A stretch of DNA of 64,000 nt from Gammaproteobacteria bacterium (GCA_013373375.1 JABXHY010000023.1:1-64000), one strand, 5' to 3'. Numbered from the stretch's first letter, positions 35,081 through 45,212 are shown. The notes: generated by a model from the letters alone, not told the origin. Translations and numbers: made by a program.

Positions 35081-38000
35081 TTAATCGCTGCCTAATAATG
35101 ATATTAGTTGCGCTCCGGCATAAAGGCCAAGTCGACCATCATTATTTATCGTCAAACGAGTTACACCACTTCCTGCAGTTTTGGAAGACCAGACAGCAGC
35201 TCCGCCGGCATCTCGAATAACCAGATTGCCATCACCTTGCAACGTGACTCGTGTCGCTGCAGTTCCATTGGTACCTGAGGCCCAGACAGGTGAGCCATTA
35301 GAGGTATACAAAACCAAGTTGCCATCCGTTTGCATCGTGAGGCGATAAGCACCATTACTGGACTCTATTTGCTCACCCACGTTCAAGCGCTGGTTCGATT
35401 GTAAAGAGTTTCCAGTCGTCACTTCATCATCACCGGTAGGCGGATTAGTCCCTCCACCAGACGAATCACCCTCGCTCGGCGACGACAATGCATTTAAGAA
35501 ACTGACTAGATCATTCATTTCTTGCTCACTTAACTCAAGTGGGCGAATGTCAGTGTCTTTGTTGACTGAGTCGGGCGCTCCTAAATTATAAAACTGAACA
35601 ACTTCTCGTAACGTAGCAATACTTCCATCGTGCATATAGGGCGCAGTGAATGCTAAGTTTCTCAACGTTGGCACCTTAAACAACCTATGATCTCGCTCTC
35701 GCTGCGAAGAAATTGCTCGACCCAGATCATTATTTTCAACAATTCCGGTTTGTCGGAAAGACTCATCGGTAAAATTAGCACCAGCATGACAACCACTGCA
35801 TCGCGCTTTATTGTTGAATAAACGCAATCCTCTTTCTTCTGCAGCGGACAGAGCGTTTCTTTTACCTGATAAGTAATCGTCTACTCTTGTCCTTTCAGAA
35901 AATTGAGTTACCTGAAAAGCAGCAAGTGCTCGGTTTAAGTTGGCTTCGGTTGGTCCAGTTCCAAATACCGACTGGAATCTTTGATTGTAAGAAGGATCCT
36001 GCGTTAAACGAGTGATTGCCTCCTCGATTGAAAGATTCATTTCATGCTCAGCCGTAATCGGCACTGATGCTTGTGTATCTAATGTGTTTGCAGAACCGTC
36101 CCATGCCTGGAAGGTTGAGAACAAACGATTTACCAAAGTAGGCGTATTTCTAAATCCTGCATCCGTCGGTTCGTTACCTTTCGCAATTGCCAAACCGTCG
36201 GTAAATTTTAGTTCTGGATTATGGCAAGTCGCACAGGATGTGGTTCTGTTTTTCGACAAGATGACATCGCTAAATAAATCACTTCCCAGCGTTGCCGCTT
36301 CTTCACTAAAGCCCTCTACATTACTCGCCTGAAAGCGCAAACTGCGGAAATGATTCGGTATTTTCGCCATTAACTCGCCCGAAGCGGCGTTATCGATTCG
36401 AACATTGGCATAATGAGCGATTTCGTAAGGCTTACGCGTTACATTTGAAACTTTCATTTCATCAAGTAACAATAGCGCAGATGAACCGACTGGACCGATA
36501 CGAACTCGTCCGTCATTCCTTACATTTGCAACATTCGCTAAAACACGGTTAGCAACACGTTTTCCATCGACATAAAGTGCCAAAGATTTTGCTTCTGCAT
36601 TAAAAGTAAATGCTATGTGCACCCAACGGTTGGTCGGAATATTAGTGCCATCGACTTGATAGCGTATACCGTTAACATCTTCGATTGCGGCACTAAGTCC
36701 AGAACCGTTTCTTAAAAAGACTTCTGCTCCATTTTGCATTTCAAACAAACTGACTCGACCGCTGGCATTGCGAACTTGCACATAAAAGTCGATGGTCATT
36801 TCATTTTTAATGCTGTCCCAACCTTTTGCTTTATCGACGTCAATATAATCTCCGCTATTAAAGTAGATTGCCTGGCCATATCGACCAACAATCGTATCTT
36901 GATCATTAAACTCTTTTGGAAATTTTGCACCAACTAATGTGCCGTTATTGAAGTTGCCAGACGTATCATTCGTTTTAGTAACTTGATAACTGCCCGACCG
37001 ATCAACTTGTTCATTCATTCCGTAATACAACACAAAATGCCCATCAAGATAATCATCAAAACTTACTTCACTGTAATCACGAGAATTCGATCCAATAATT
37101 GGATAACTCGGTCCACGTGTTGAATAAGGAATCTTCAAATCATCGACATCTTTAAACGGTGACCACATTGTGGTGAACGCACCTGGTGAAGACAAAAACA
37201 GTCTGCTTTTGCTTCGCATCGGATTTATCGGGCCATCAATGTGGCGGAACGTCCAACCGGTCCAACGTCCAACAACAGTAGTCGCTGTTCGACGTGCGCT
37301 GACACCTTCTCGAGAAGCCTGATAAAAGATCTCTGAACCGTCGCGGCTTACCCAGGGATAAGCACCTTTAACCAATTCATTAGGATTGTAATCATTACCG
37401 CTTTGGTCGAGTAATGGTCGCTCGGCAACCGGATATCGAATCGCAAATGGAATTCCATCAACCATTGTATTGCGATCATCCCAATACATATTGGCGATAG
37501 ATTTAGGAACACTCCAACCCGTAACACCACCAGGTGTTGGATTCCAACTGTAAACCAGATTATCGATGCGGCCGTTATTATCGGGATGTCCCTGACAGAT
37601 GACTAACCGGCCATCAATGGTGGCTGAAGGTTCAATGCAACGGAAATCTAAATTAGCCACGGTTCTGAATCGTTGAAACTCGGTCGTAAAGTCTGCGCGA
37701 ACCACTTGAGCATCACGCGTATTTCCATTACTTACAACAAAAGTCGCCCTTTGATACCCCATTTGATCGTTATCACCATTACGTTTAGATGTGTGATACA
37801 CCAATGCTTTGTAAGTTCGATAGGTTCCGTTCGCTAAATAATTACCTCTTGCATCTGATGGGTAAGGGTTCTCTCGAGTTTCCGTTGGATCAATAACAAT
37901 TGCCAACCAGTTAACTTGCATATCGGGCGCGTCTTCATTGGCTAACATCAATAAAGTGCTGCCAAAAGCTCCCTGAGTGAAATCGACAGTTCCATCATTA

Positions 38001-41000
38001 TTTCGAACAATTCGTTCTGGTCGGAAAGCTGCAGCAAACCAACCCTGCGAACGTTTCACGACAAATAGACGCCCATCCCAAGTTACCGAGTGGCCATTGC
38101 CGTTAAAGTTTGTATCGGTTACCCGAGGAAATCCTCGTGGACGCTTATCGTTTAATGAATACAGCGCAGCTTCAGGCGTTGAAAAGCGATTTAATCCAGT
38201 AGTTGGCGTTTCTCCACCAGTGCTTCCATCGTCTCCACCGCCAGTAGATCCGTCATCACCGCCGCCGGTACTGCCATCGTCGCCTCCGCCAGTCGATCCG
38301 TCATCCCCACCAGTTGGAGGAGGATTACCGACTGACCAAACAACCGTGTTGCCTCTGTACAATACGAGTGAACCATTGTTATTTAACACTAATCGATCAG
38401 GATTATCGCCATTGGTTCCGCTGTCCCACAAAGGATTATTTCCAGCGTAAATAACCAGATTGCCATCACTTTGAAATACAAAGCGATCCCCACCTTGATT
38501 GTGAGTTCCGGAAGACCAAATCGCGTTTCCATTGATATCACGCAACACTAAATTGCCATCCGTTTGAAAATACAAACGATAGTTTCCGTTACTTGACGTT
38601 AGGCGTGCATTGAAATCCAATCTGGAACTTGGTTGCAGACTATTACTGCTCGTAGGCGTATCGCCGCCATTGCCTCCACCACTAGCGGCGACAATAATGG
38701 TTCTGGTCAATGGCGTTGCTTGATTGCCTGCAGTATCGCTGACTCGATAAGTGAGCGAATAAGTTCCTTCTAGCTCAGAATTAACACTGCCTTGAACTTG
38801 AACGCGCGAAGTAATATTGCCGTCGACATCATCGGTGGCAATCACACCAGGATCGGTAAATGTGTCGCCGACATTAATGGTCATTTCACTCTCACCTTGC
38901 AATGTTAATGTTGGAGGTGTTGAATCGACCACCACGACTGGATCGGTGTATTCAATAATTAGCTTTGCCGCATTACTGCTAGAACCTTCAAAAGATTCTG
39001 CCGTGCGCTCTCCAGAACCGGAAATTACAAACGCAATACTGTTTCCCGAATTCCAACCTGAGCGATTGACAATTTGTTGAATGACGCCGCTCAAACTTGG
39101 TGTTCTTTGTGCGCTCGAGGACTCTCCTACAGAATTCCACGCAGCCGGACTCCAAGACACTGAAGTCGACGTTAGATTACGCTGAGAAAGATTATTGCTA
39201 GTCGTTCCAAATACGGGCGCATTATCCGCAGCATGAGCACGAATTTGTAATACGGTAGCACCTGAATTTGTTTCATCTGCAGTAAACTGAAGATACGCAT
39301 TTTTAATAACTGCATTTTGAGGAATGGTTAAATTATTAAATCGTAATCCAACAATTTGATCGCCGTTATCATTCACTAATTCTATGTCGGAACTGTTGCT
39401 GTACATTGAACCATCCGTTCGTTGTTCAACATCGTCGTTACCGTTGTCGATACTTCTTTGTATCCTTGTTGAATCATCACTGCCACCATTATTTCCGTCA
39501 TCCTGTCCAGCGCGAACGGTTAACGAAATTAAAGCATCTTTCGCATTTGGCCCACCCGGTCCTCTCGTTTTGCGCGAACCAGTTTGACCATTTGATGAAA
39601 GTCTTTCTGAATATAAAAAGCCAGCTTCGTCAGAACCTCGAGTCCAGTCAACTAACGTCATACCATCGGGTGCTTGAAAGTCATCTCTTTGCGCCGTGTC
39701 GTCAAACGCCATTGACAACAACAGTAAATCATTGGTTTCCCCATAAACCGAAGGAAACAAACTGTCTGCTGAGCCATCATTTGATTCTGTTGCGACATCT
39801 CTAATAGGATTACTTAAGTCAGCACCTCGCACCGCAGTCATGATCGCCCATGAAGGTTTGCTGCCTCTCAAATTGAACGAGTAACTGCTGTTATCTCCAG
39901 ACGTGACTGGCTTGGTAAATACAACTGTCGCAAGATCTCGACCATTTCCGCCGTCAAATCTCAAACAATAGTCGCCATCTCTATCAGTACAATCAGGTAC
40001 TTCGTGACACTCGTTTTGACCATTAGTGGTTTTAAAGCAAGCAGCAGCCGTATCCCAACCACTGAGCCGAGTTGGCAGAAGGTCGTCAGTACGACTTAAA
40101 AATAACATCAATAAGTCGCCATTTTCTCGTTCAGATGGCGCGCTAATATTCAACCGGTCGTTGCTGCTGTAGTTCGCGGTCGATCCAACAGGCTGTGGGA
40201 TTGATGTACCACCTGTTCCTCCGCCGGTCGATCCATCACCATCTCCACCACCACCGGTGCTGCCATCGCCTCCTCCGGAACCATCACCAGTAGGTGGATT
40301 ATTACCGACGAACCAAACAACAGTATCACCGCGATATAAAACTAATGAACCATTATTGTTAAGAACCAACCTGTCGGCATTGTCACCGTTGGTGCCACTT
40401 GCCCATAACGCAGACGTTGGGTTGTAAATAACCAAGTTACTATCGCCTTGAAACACAAAGCGATCCGCACCTTGATTGTGTGTTTTCGACGACCACATAG
40501 AGCTGCCTGAACTGTCACGAAGCACTAAGTTGCCATCACTTTGAAACGTTAATCGATAAGCACCATTGGTTGACACCAATCGATCACCAAAATCCATGCG
40601 ACTGTTTGGAGTTAAACTATTTGTTGCGGTTGGCGTATCCCCACCACTGTTATTGGTTCCGCCACTGCCAGAACCATTACCGTCTCCACCTCCATTTCCA
40701 CCGGTGGCATCACCTTTTAAAATTGAAAAGTAATCCAACACGTTACCGGTATCGCTTAGATACTTCATGTCGAGTCGGTCGCCGTTTATATCCAGCACCA
40801 CCGAACCTAACTCATTAATTGCTGCATACATAGCAGGGTGTCGACCAACGCCAGAAGTTTTTCCAGAGGCTCCAGCCACGGTATAAATCGCTCCCGCATT
40901 TGGCGCAAAGGCTTCTTTTCGGTACGCACCTGACCCATCTGCGCGACCACTTCCACCATCCACTTTGTTTTGCGAAGCAAACGTATTTGAACGACCATAA

Positions 41001-42001
41001 TGACCATCGATCAAAAATGAGCGTTCGTAGGAATGACTGTGACCAGAAAGTACTAAATCGACACCGTATTGCTCAAGAATCGGAAGCGCATTTTCACGCA
41101 TATCAAAAGAGCGATATTCGTCTTCGTTATCGGTATCGTGAGAACCTTTTGAATAAGGAGGATGGTGGAAAAAAGCCACAATCCATTTTTGTTGAGTGCT
41201 CGCTAAATCGTTTTCTAACCATGTCAACATGGCCCCATTTTTTGAGCGATCAGAGTCATAAGAATCGAGGCAAACAAAATGGATGTTGCCGTAATCGAAC
41301 GAGTAGTAAGCTTCTGTTCCCGAAGCCAGGCCACCTGCCTCACCACTTCTTGGCAAACTGAAAATATCGTAATAAACGCCTGATAGATTATCCGAATCTG
41401 CGGAGCGACCATCATGATTACCTAAAGTTGACCATAACGTCGAACGTCTCAGTAATTCCGGGTACATGTCAAACACAGCCGCTTGATATTCTGAGTCTCG
41501 ACCGTCATCGTAAGCATTATCACCGAGCATCAACCATAAGTTAGTTTGATCCGCTCCTGGATAATTTAAATAAGCATCATAAACTCTTCGAGCATTGCTA
41601 TTAGCGGTTCCAGAGTCGCCAATAATCCAAACTCGTGTTGGTTTCTCTGTACCTGGTGCTGGCGAAGTTGCGAATCGGTATGAAGAATCGCCGCCTGCAA
41701 TCGTTTCACTGCTGCTCCCTACCGAGTAGTAGTAAACAGTATCTTGCGCCAGCCCTCTGATTTTTACGCGATGATTTCTTCCACTTCCTGACACCTGGGC
41801 AATTTGATCGAGATTATTTGGGCTTGTGCCATACCGAACAACCGAATCTGTTTGTACATCGGTACGCCATTTAACTGTTATTTCTGACGGCGTTGCACGA
41901 TTTAGGTAAGGACCACGTGTCACTTCGACAGCGGCCAATACATTTACGAAAAATCCTAAAAAGCTGAATACTGCCCAATTAAATACTCGAACACGGATCA
42001 T
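35081..42001 (-). CDS. Giant fusion: purple-acid-phosphatase-type phosphoesterase, three bulb lectins, DNRLRE-like, Ig-like, propeller-like, LamG, di-haem MauG
   Basis: A 2306-aa exported protein (GGAAG site before ATG). Rough layout by residue: signal peptide 1-23; Fn3-like domain 25-110; metallophosphoesterase 120-430 with GDSGTA, GDNAYDDG, GNHDG, HHPPYS and GHSHSYER all intact; bulb lectin 454-567; beta domain of unknown type 600-837; DNRLRE/CBM96-like 840-1017; DUF5011-type Ig domain 1020-1104; lectin 1117-1227; GGDDGST-repeat linker to 1271; uncharacterised block 1271-1648; LamG-like 1648-1868; di-haem MauG/CCP 1884-2177 with CATCH near 1923, CSGCH near 2069 and APYMHDGS near 2122; lectin 2200-2300. 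The ~900-residue C-terminal half is paralogous to the 1266-aa lipoprotein. No sorting signal was recognised, so release or surface attachment is uncertain. Confidence 0.87.
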   Translation of the reverse strand: MIRVRVFNWAVFSFLGFFVNVLAAVEVTRGPYLNRATPSEITVKWRTDVQTDSVVRYGTSPNNLDQIAQVSGSGRNHRVKIRGLAQDTVYYYSVGSSSETIAGGDSSYRFATSPAPGTEKPTRVWIIGDSGTANSNARRVYDAYLNYPGADQTNLWLMLGDNAYDDGRDSEYQAAVFDMYPELLRRSTLWSTLGNHDGRSADSDNLSGVYYDIFSLPRSGEAGGLASGTEAYYSFDYGNIHFVCLDSYDSDRSKNGAMLTWLENDLASTQQKWIVAFFHHPPYSKGSHDTDNEDEYRSFDMRENALPILEQYGVDLVLSGHSHSYERSFLIDGHYGRSNTFASQNKVDGGSGRADGSGAYRKEAFAPNAGAIYTVAGASGKTSGVGRHPAMYAAINELGSVVLDINGDRLDMKYLSDTGNVLDYFSILKGDATGGNGGGDGNGSGSGGTNNSGGDTPTATNSLTPNSRMDFGDRLVSTNGAYRLTFQSDGNLVLRDSSGSSMWSSKTHNQGADRFVFQGDSNLVIYNPTSALWASGTNGDNADRLVLNNNGSLVLYRGDTVVWFVGNNPPTGDGSGGGDGSTGGGGDGDGSTGGGTGGTSIPQPVGSTANYSSNDRLNISAPSERENGDLLMLFLSRTDDLLPTRLSGWDTAAACFKTTNGQNECHEVPDCTDRDGDYCLRFDGGNGRDLATVVFTKPVTSGDNSSYSFNLRGSKPSWAIMTAVRGADLSNPIRDVATESNDGSADSLFPSVYGETNDLLLLSMAFDDTAQRDDFQAPDGMTLVDWTRGSDEAGFLYSERLSSNGQTGSRKTRGPGGPNAKDALISLTVRAGQDDGNNGGSDDSTRIQRSIDNGNDDVEQRTDGSMYSNSSDIELVNDNGDQIVGLRFNNLTIPQNAVIKNAYLQFTADETNSGATVLQIRAHAADNAPVFGTTSNNLSQRNLTSTSVSWSPAAWNSVGESSSAQRTPSLSGVIQQIVNRSGWNSGNSIAFVISGSGERTAESFEGSSSNAAKLIIEYTDPVVVVDSTPPTLTLQGESEMTINVGDTFTDPGVIATDDVDGNITSRVQVQGSVNSELEGTYSLTYRVSDTAGNQATPLTRTIIVAASGGGNGGDTPTSSNSLQPSSRLDFNARLTSSNGNYRLYFQTDGNLVLRDINGNAIWSSGTHNQGGDRFVFQSDGNLVIYAGNNPLWDSGTNGDNPDRLVLNNNGSLVLYRGNTVVWSVGNPPPTGGDDGSTGGGDDGSTGGGDDGSTGGGDDGSTGGETPTTGLNRFSTPEAALYSLNDKRPRGFPRVTDTNFNGNGHSVTWDGRLFVVKRSQGWFAAAFRPERIVRNNDGTVDFTQGAFGSTLLMLANEDAPDMQVNWLAIVIDPTETRENPYPSDARGNYLANGTYRTYKALVYHTSKRNGDNDQMGYQRATFVVSNGNTRDAQVVRADFTTEFQRFRTVANLDFRCIEPSATIDGRLVICQGHPDNNGRIDNLVYSWNPTPGGVTGWSVPKSIANMYWDDRNTMVDGIPFAIRYPVAERPLLDQSGNDYNPNELVKGAYPWVSRDGSEIFYQASREGVSARRTATTVVGRWTGWTFRHIDGPINPMRSKSRLFLSSPGAFTTMWSPFKDVDDLKIPYSTRGPSYPIIGSNSRDYSEVSFDDYLDGHFVLYYGMNEQVDRSGSYQVTKTNDTSGNFNNGTLVGAKFPKEFNDQDTIVGRYGQAIYFNSGDYIDVDKAKGWDSIKNEMTIDFYVQVRNASGRVSLFEMQNGAEVFLRNGSGLSAAIEDVNGIRYQVDGTNIPTNRWVHIAFTFNAEAKSLALYVDGKRVANRVLANVANVRNDGRVRIGPVGSSALLLLDEMKVSNVTRKPYEIAHYANVRIDNAASGELMAKIPNHFRSLRFQASNVEGFSEEAATLGSDLFSDVILSKNRTTSCATCHNPELKFTDGLAIAKGNEPTDAGFRNTPTLVNRLFSTFQAWDGSANTLDTQASVPITAEHEMNLSIEEAITRLTQDPSYNQRFQSVFGTGPTEANLNRALAAFQVTQFSERTRVDDYLSGKRNALSAAEERGLRLFNNKARCSGCHAGANFTDESFRQTGIVENNDLGRAISSQRERDHRLFKVPTLRNLAFTAPYMHDGSIATLREVVQFYNLGAPDSVNKDTDIRPLELSEQEMNDLVSFLNALSSPSEGDSSGGGTNPPTGDDEVTTGNSLQSNQRLNVGEQIESSNGAYRLTMQTDGNLVLYTSNGSPVWASGTNGTAATRVTLQGDGNLVIRDAGGAAVWSSKTAGSGVTRLTINNDGRLGLYAGAQLISLLGSD

Positions 42002-42497
42002 GAAAGCACTTCCACATTTTTAGTTTGGATGAGTATTTAATGTAGAACTGATACCTGACATCAAACTGTGACACTTTTCGTAAAATTAATCGCTTATTCA
42101 AATATCAGACAATTATCAGATTTAAATTTATACTGATGATGAGTTGAAAATCGTCAAAAACTTTACAATTTTCAACATTAAAGATTAAAAATTGCACAGC
42201 TGGGATGTGAACAAATGTTTTAAATTTAAGGATCAAACAAATGATGAAAACAATGAAGGCCTACTCAATTTAGCTGGTTTTTATGGCGGCTTAAAACCGT
42301 TAAAATTCTGTCTGTCATTCATAACAAAATGCATAAAACTATGACGAGACTCGCTAAATAGTTATAAAAGAGTGGTGATATTACCAACCTCTTTATTTAT
42401 CTCATATAACTATAGTATAACTTCCTCATACAACTATAGCTCTGCTCGAGATTTACTCGCTTTTTTGTAATTATTGTTGGTTAAAAAGAAGCATAAT

Positions 42498-42525
42498 TTT
42501 AGTCTGTTAATGACTAAATTTAGTC
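42498..42525. promoter_or_regulatory. Candidate operator: three TTTAGTC half-sites
   Basis: TTTAGTC (42498-42504), GACTAAA (42512-42518) and TTTAGTC (42519-42525). The last two form a perfect 14-bp palindrome GACTAAATTTAGTC, and the first two form a dyad with a 7-bp spacer. Located 153 bp before the CadC-like gene. Confidence 0.45.
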
Positions 42526-42583
42526 CGTAATGTCTCAAGAACAGGAAGTTTTTTAAGCTAATAATAACCTTATAAAGCTCGAT

Positions 42584-42646
42584 AATGATCAAAGCCGCAA
42601 ATAATCATTGAAAGCGGCACTAAATGACTACAAACCATTGATCATT
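42584..42646. promoter_or_regulatory. Nested inverted repeats before the CadC-like gene
   Basis: Outer arms AATGATCAA (42584-42592) and TTGATCATT (42638-42646) are perfect. Inside them GCCGC (42594-42598) and GCGGC (42614-42618) pair. The structure ends 31 bp before the GTG start, so it may be an operator or a 5'-leader RNA fold. Confidence 0.4.
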
Positions 42647-42677
42647 TCGCAAAACAATAAAGGGATCGGGGTGTAAA

Positions 42678-44969
42678 GTGCAGTACGATGTTGCAAATCA
42701 TTTAATAAAACGTGATGAACAAGAATATAAGCTTGATCCCATAATCAATTCTTTACTGCAGTATTTTTTGGCTAACGCGAATCGACTCGTTACCCGGCAA
42801 GAAATAAATCAACATGTTTGGCCAAACATTTGCGTTTCAGATGATGCTATTAATCGAGCCATATCTGTTTTAAGAAAGTCATTAAGTGACGAGCGAGATA
42901 AGTTTCTTGTGACAGTTCGAGGCGAAGGCTATCGGTTTCTCAATCCTGATTTAATTAATATTATGCATTCAGGGCATTTGGCAAACCAAACAACACAGGT
43001 TACAACTTCAAATACACAAACAATTCAATCAAGCAAAGAGAGACCTGGTAATAAAGCATGGCAGACGAAATTAATTGTACTTTTAACCATTGCCTGCACT
43101 GTACTTCTGGCGATTATTTGGCAGAAAAACTTAATCTCCTCAGACAACCTCATTAATAACTCATTAGACACATCTATTGATCCAATTACTATTACCGTAA
43201 GTCCATTCAGCAGTATTGGAAATCGTCCCTACAATGCTAGCTTTGATAAAGGGTTATTAAACGAAATACTTATGGAGCTTTCTGTATCACCAGAAGTCGA
43301 TGTTTCTGAGTCTGAACAACCTATTAGAGAGTCACTGAATGAGCAAAGTTATTCGTTATCTGGCACCATCGATTTTAAACCCAATGGCGCTAAGGTTATT
43401 GTAAAGTTAAGTAATATTAGAACCCAGCGATTTTACCCAGCCATTTTTTTTGTAAAATCTACTGATGATAAAGAAGACAACATTCAAAGTTTAATTGCGA
43501 AGAACATAGCCGCAACAGTGCGATTAAGAACATTACATGGTTCTATTGCTGCAAATTATGAGTCATTACTTAATAAGGTTTCGCCGCTAGACATAGAAAA
43601 GCTATTTATTGCGCGTTCGGAACTCATTAAACACGAAGCTTCTGCGGGGAATGCTTTACGAATCATCGAAGAGTTAATGCAAAAACATCCTGAAATTAGT
43701 GAAATAAAAGGTGCTTTCGCATTTGCATTCAATTTAAGTAATATTAATTTATGGTCTTACCAAGAACTTGAAAACAATATCAAGATGTCGCAAAAAGTTC
43801 TGGCGGCGGCACCAGCCAATTATGATGCTTTAGTATCACTCTTTTACAGCTACGCGCTACATCCACACTACCGGTTTAAAGCATTTGAAACTGCAGAACA
43901 ACTTACTAGCAACTATCCCGATGATCTGGGTGCCTGGTATGCTCAGCTTTATATCAATACTAGTACGTTTATGCCATGCGATAAAATAAATCAAAATATC
44001 CTTGAGACAAACGCTCAAAATGTCTTCTCAAAAGCTCAAGTAGAGGTATTACGTAGAGTTCTAAACGCTTGTCATTCAAATGTATCGCATCATCAATTGG
44101 TAAACGATCTTAAAGATGACTTGAACTTACTAAGACGAACGAATCCACAACTAGCAAAACAGAAACAAAACATCTTATACAAACTTTTTGCATTTTTCCC
44201 ATTACGAGTTGATGAAAAACTAGCTGCCGATAGAGAGCATCTTCGACGAGCACCAAGAAACAGTTATCGGTATAACTTACTTGAAGCTCTACTAATGCTC
44301 AATCAGGACGTAATGGCGAAAACACTATTCCAGCAGTTTGAAGGAACCACCGCTGGAGAATGGTTGTCTGTCAGCCAAATGCTAACCGAAATCGAAGATT
44401 TGGACGTCCCGTCTTTAGAGTTATCAAGCTCGAAAGCGAATGATGAGTTAATACAACAAAATCAGAGTGTATTACTTCCTATTACAACAGCGTTATTAAT
44501 AAAAAGAGCTCAAAACTGGTCTGCGGCGCAACGTCAGGCCTATTTTTCACGTTTACTTGACTCACTTCCTAACTACTCAATGAACCTTGACTCAATTGAA
44601 CACTCTATCGCGGTTATTGCGGCTCAATATTTTGCAGAGAAAACCAGCCAAAGTGAAAGTAATGCTGCAACTCTATTTGGTTATTTAACGCGCTATGCAG
44701 AGCAACAACCTGAGTCATTTAAATTTTGGGGGCTAGCAAAATATCAGCTAATCACTGGATTGTATTGCGGTGCTTCATGTCCTGATTTTTCTGAAGAAAC
44801 TCAGTCACAATTAATGAACGCTTTTTATTCAGACGAGGCCTACTGGACGCATAACAAAACTATGCTTTCCATTTACCTCTTGCCCTTTACTAATAAAGAC
44901 TCAGTAAAAGACTATCTTGCAAGAATCGATAACGACGTAAAAAGAGCTGCTTCAGAATTAATGTTTTAA
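42678..44969 (+). CDS. CadC/ToxR-like transmembrane transcription regulator with large periplasmic domain
   Basis: A 763-aa protein from GTG 42678. The N-terminal OmpR/PhoB-type winged helix (about 1-95) shows NRLVTRQEINQHVWPNICVSDDAINRAISVLRKSL and VRGEGYRFLNP. A linker (95-130), one transmembrane helix (about 133-150) and a ~600-residue periplasmic part follow, with a TolB-N-like segment then a TPR-like helical region. This is the CadC layout: DNA binding in the cytoplasm, sensing outside. It is divergent from the 2306-aa gene, which is its most obvious candidate target; no cad genes are present. Confidence 0.88.
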   Translation: MQYDVANHLIKRDEQEYKLDPIINSLLQYFLANANRLVTRQEINQHVWPNICVSDDAINRAISVLRKSLSDERDKFLVTVRGEGYRFLNPDLINIMHSGHLANQTTQVTTSNTQTIQSSKERPGNKAWQTKLIVLLTIACTVLLAIIWQKNLISSDNLINNSLDTSIDPITITVSPFSSIGNRPYNASFDKGLLNEILMELSVSPEVDVSESEQPIRESLNEQSYSLSGTIDFKPNGAKVIVKLSNIRTQRFYPAIFFVKSTDDKEDNIQSLIAKNIAATVRLRTLHGSIAANYESLLNKVSPLDIEKLFIARSELIKHEASAGNALRIIEELMQKHPEISEIKGAFAFAFNLSNINLWSYQELENNIKMSQKVLAAAPANYDALVSLFYSYALHPHYRFKAFETAEQLTSNYPDDLGAWYAQLYINTSTFMPCDKINQNILETNAQNVFSKAQVEVLRRVLNACHSNVSHHQLVNDLKDDLNLLRRTNPQLAKQKQNILYKLFAFFPLRVDEKLAADREHLRRAPRNSYRYNLLEALLMLNQDVMAKTLFQQFEGTTAGEWLSVSQMLTEIEDLDVPSLELSSSKANDELIQQNQSVLLPITTALLIKRAQNWSAAQRQAYFSRLLDSLPNYSMNLDSIEHSIAVIAAQYFAEKTSQSESNAATLFGYLTRYAEQQPESFKFWGLAKYQLITGLYCGASCPDFSEETQSQLMNAFYSDEAYWTHNKTMLSIYLLPFTNKDSVKDYLARIDNDVKRAASELMF

Positions 44970-45212
44970 GTGTATGACCGTTCTAATCTATTAATGTAGG
45001 CATCGGTCAATTAGCATATTTCAAAATTAAACTTTGACTTGGCCATTTATTGAGCCTATAGTGTCTTCAGCTTTAAAGAACCGCACTATTTACGCACCTC
45101 ATTACGAAGCATCTAATCAATACCTCGTCCTGTAGTTTCTAATTAATGTCTACTTTCTCGCTATTCATGCCTTATGAAGGCCAACTTATATTTAAATTAC
45201 AGGAAATTTCCT

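Larger units (their letters stand above)
42002..42677. other. Divergent regulatory region between giant gene and CadC-like regulator
   Basis: 676 bp without a confident gene. It contains a 10-codon frame MMKTMKAYSI at 42241-42273 with AAGGA 8 nt upstream (possible leader peptide), then a GGTTTT/AAAACC hairpin. Next is a 24-bp-spaced direct repeat ctcatayaactatag (42401-42415, 42425-42439), then the palindromes at 42498-42525 and 42584-42646. The size and structure suggest dense regulation of both flanking genes. Confidence 0.5.

Noticed and set aside
38191..38376. Antisense frame opposite the GGDDGST linker
   Set aside because: Low-complexity product of the linker repeats in the 2306-aa gene; that long frame has clear domains on both sides.
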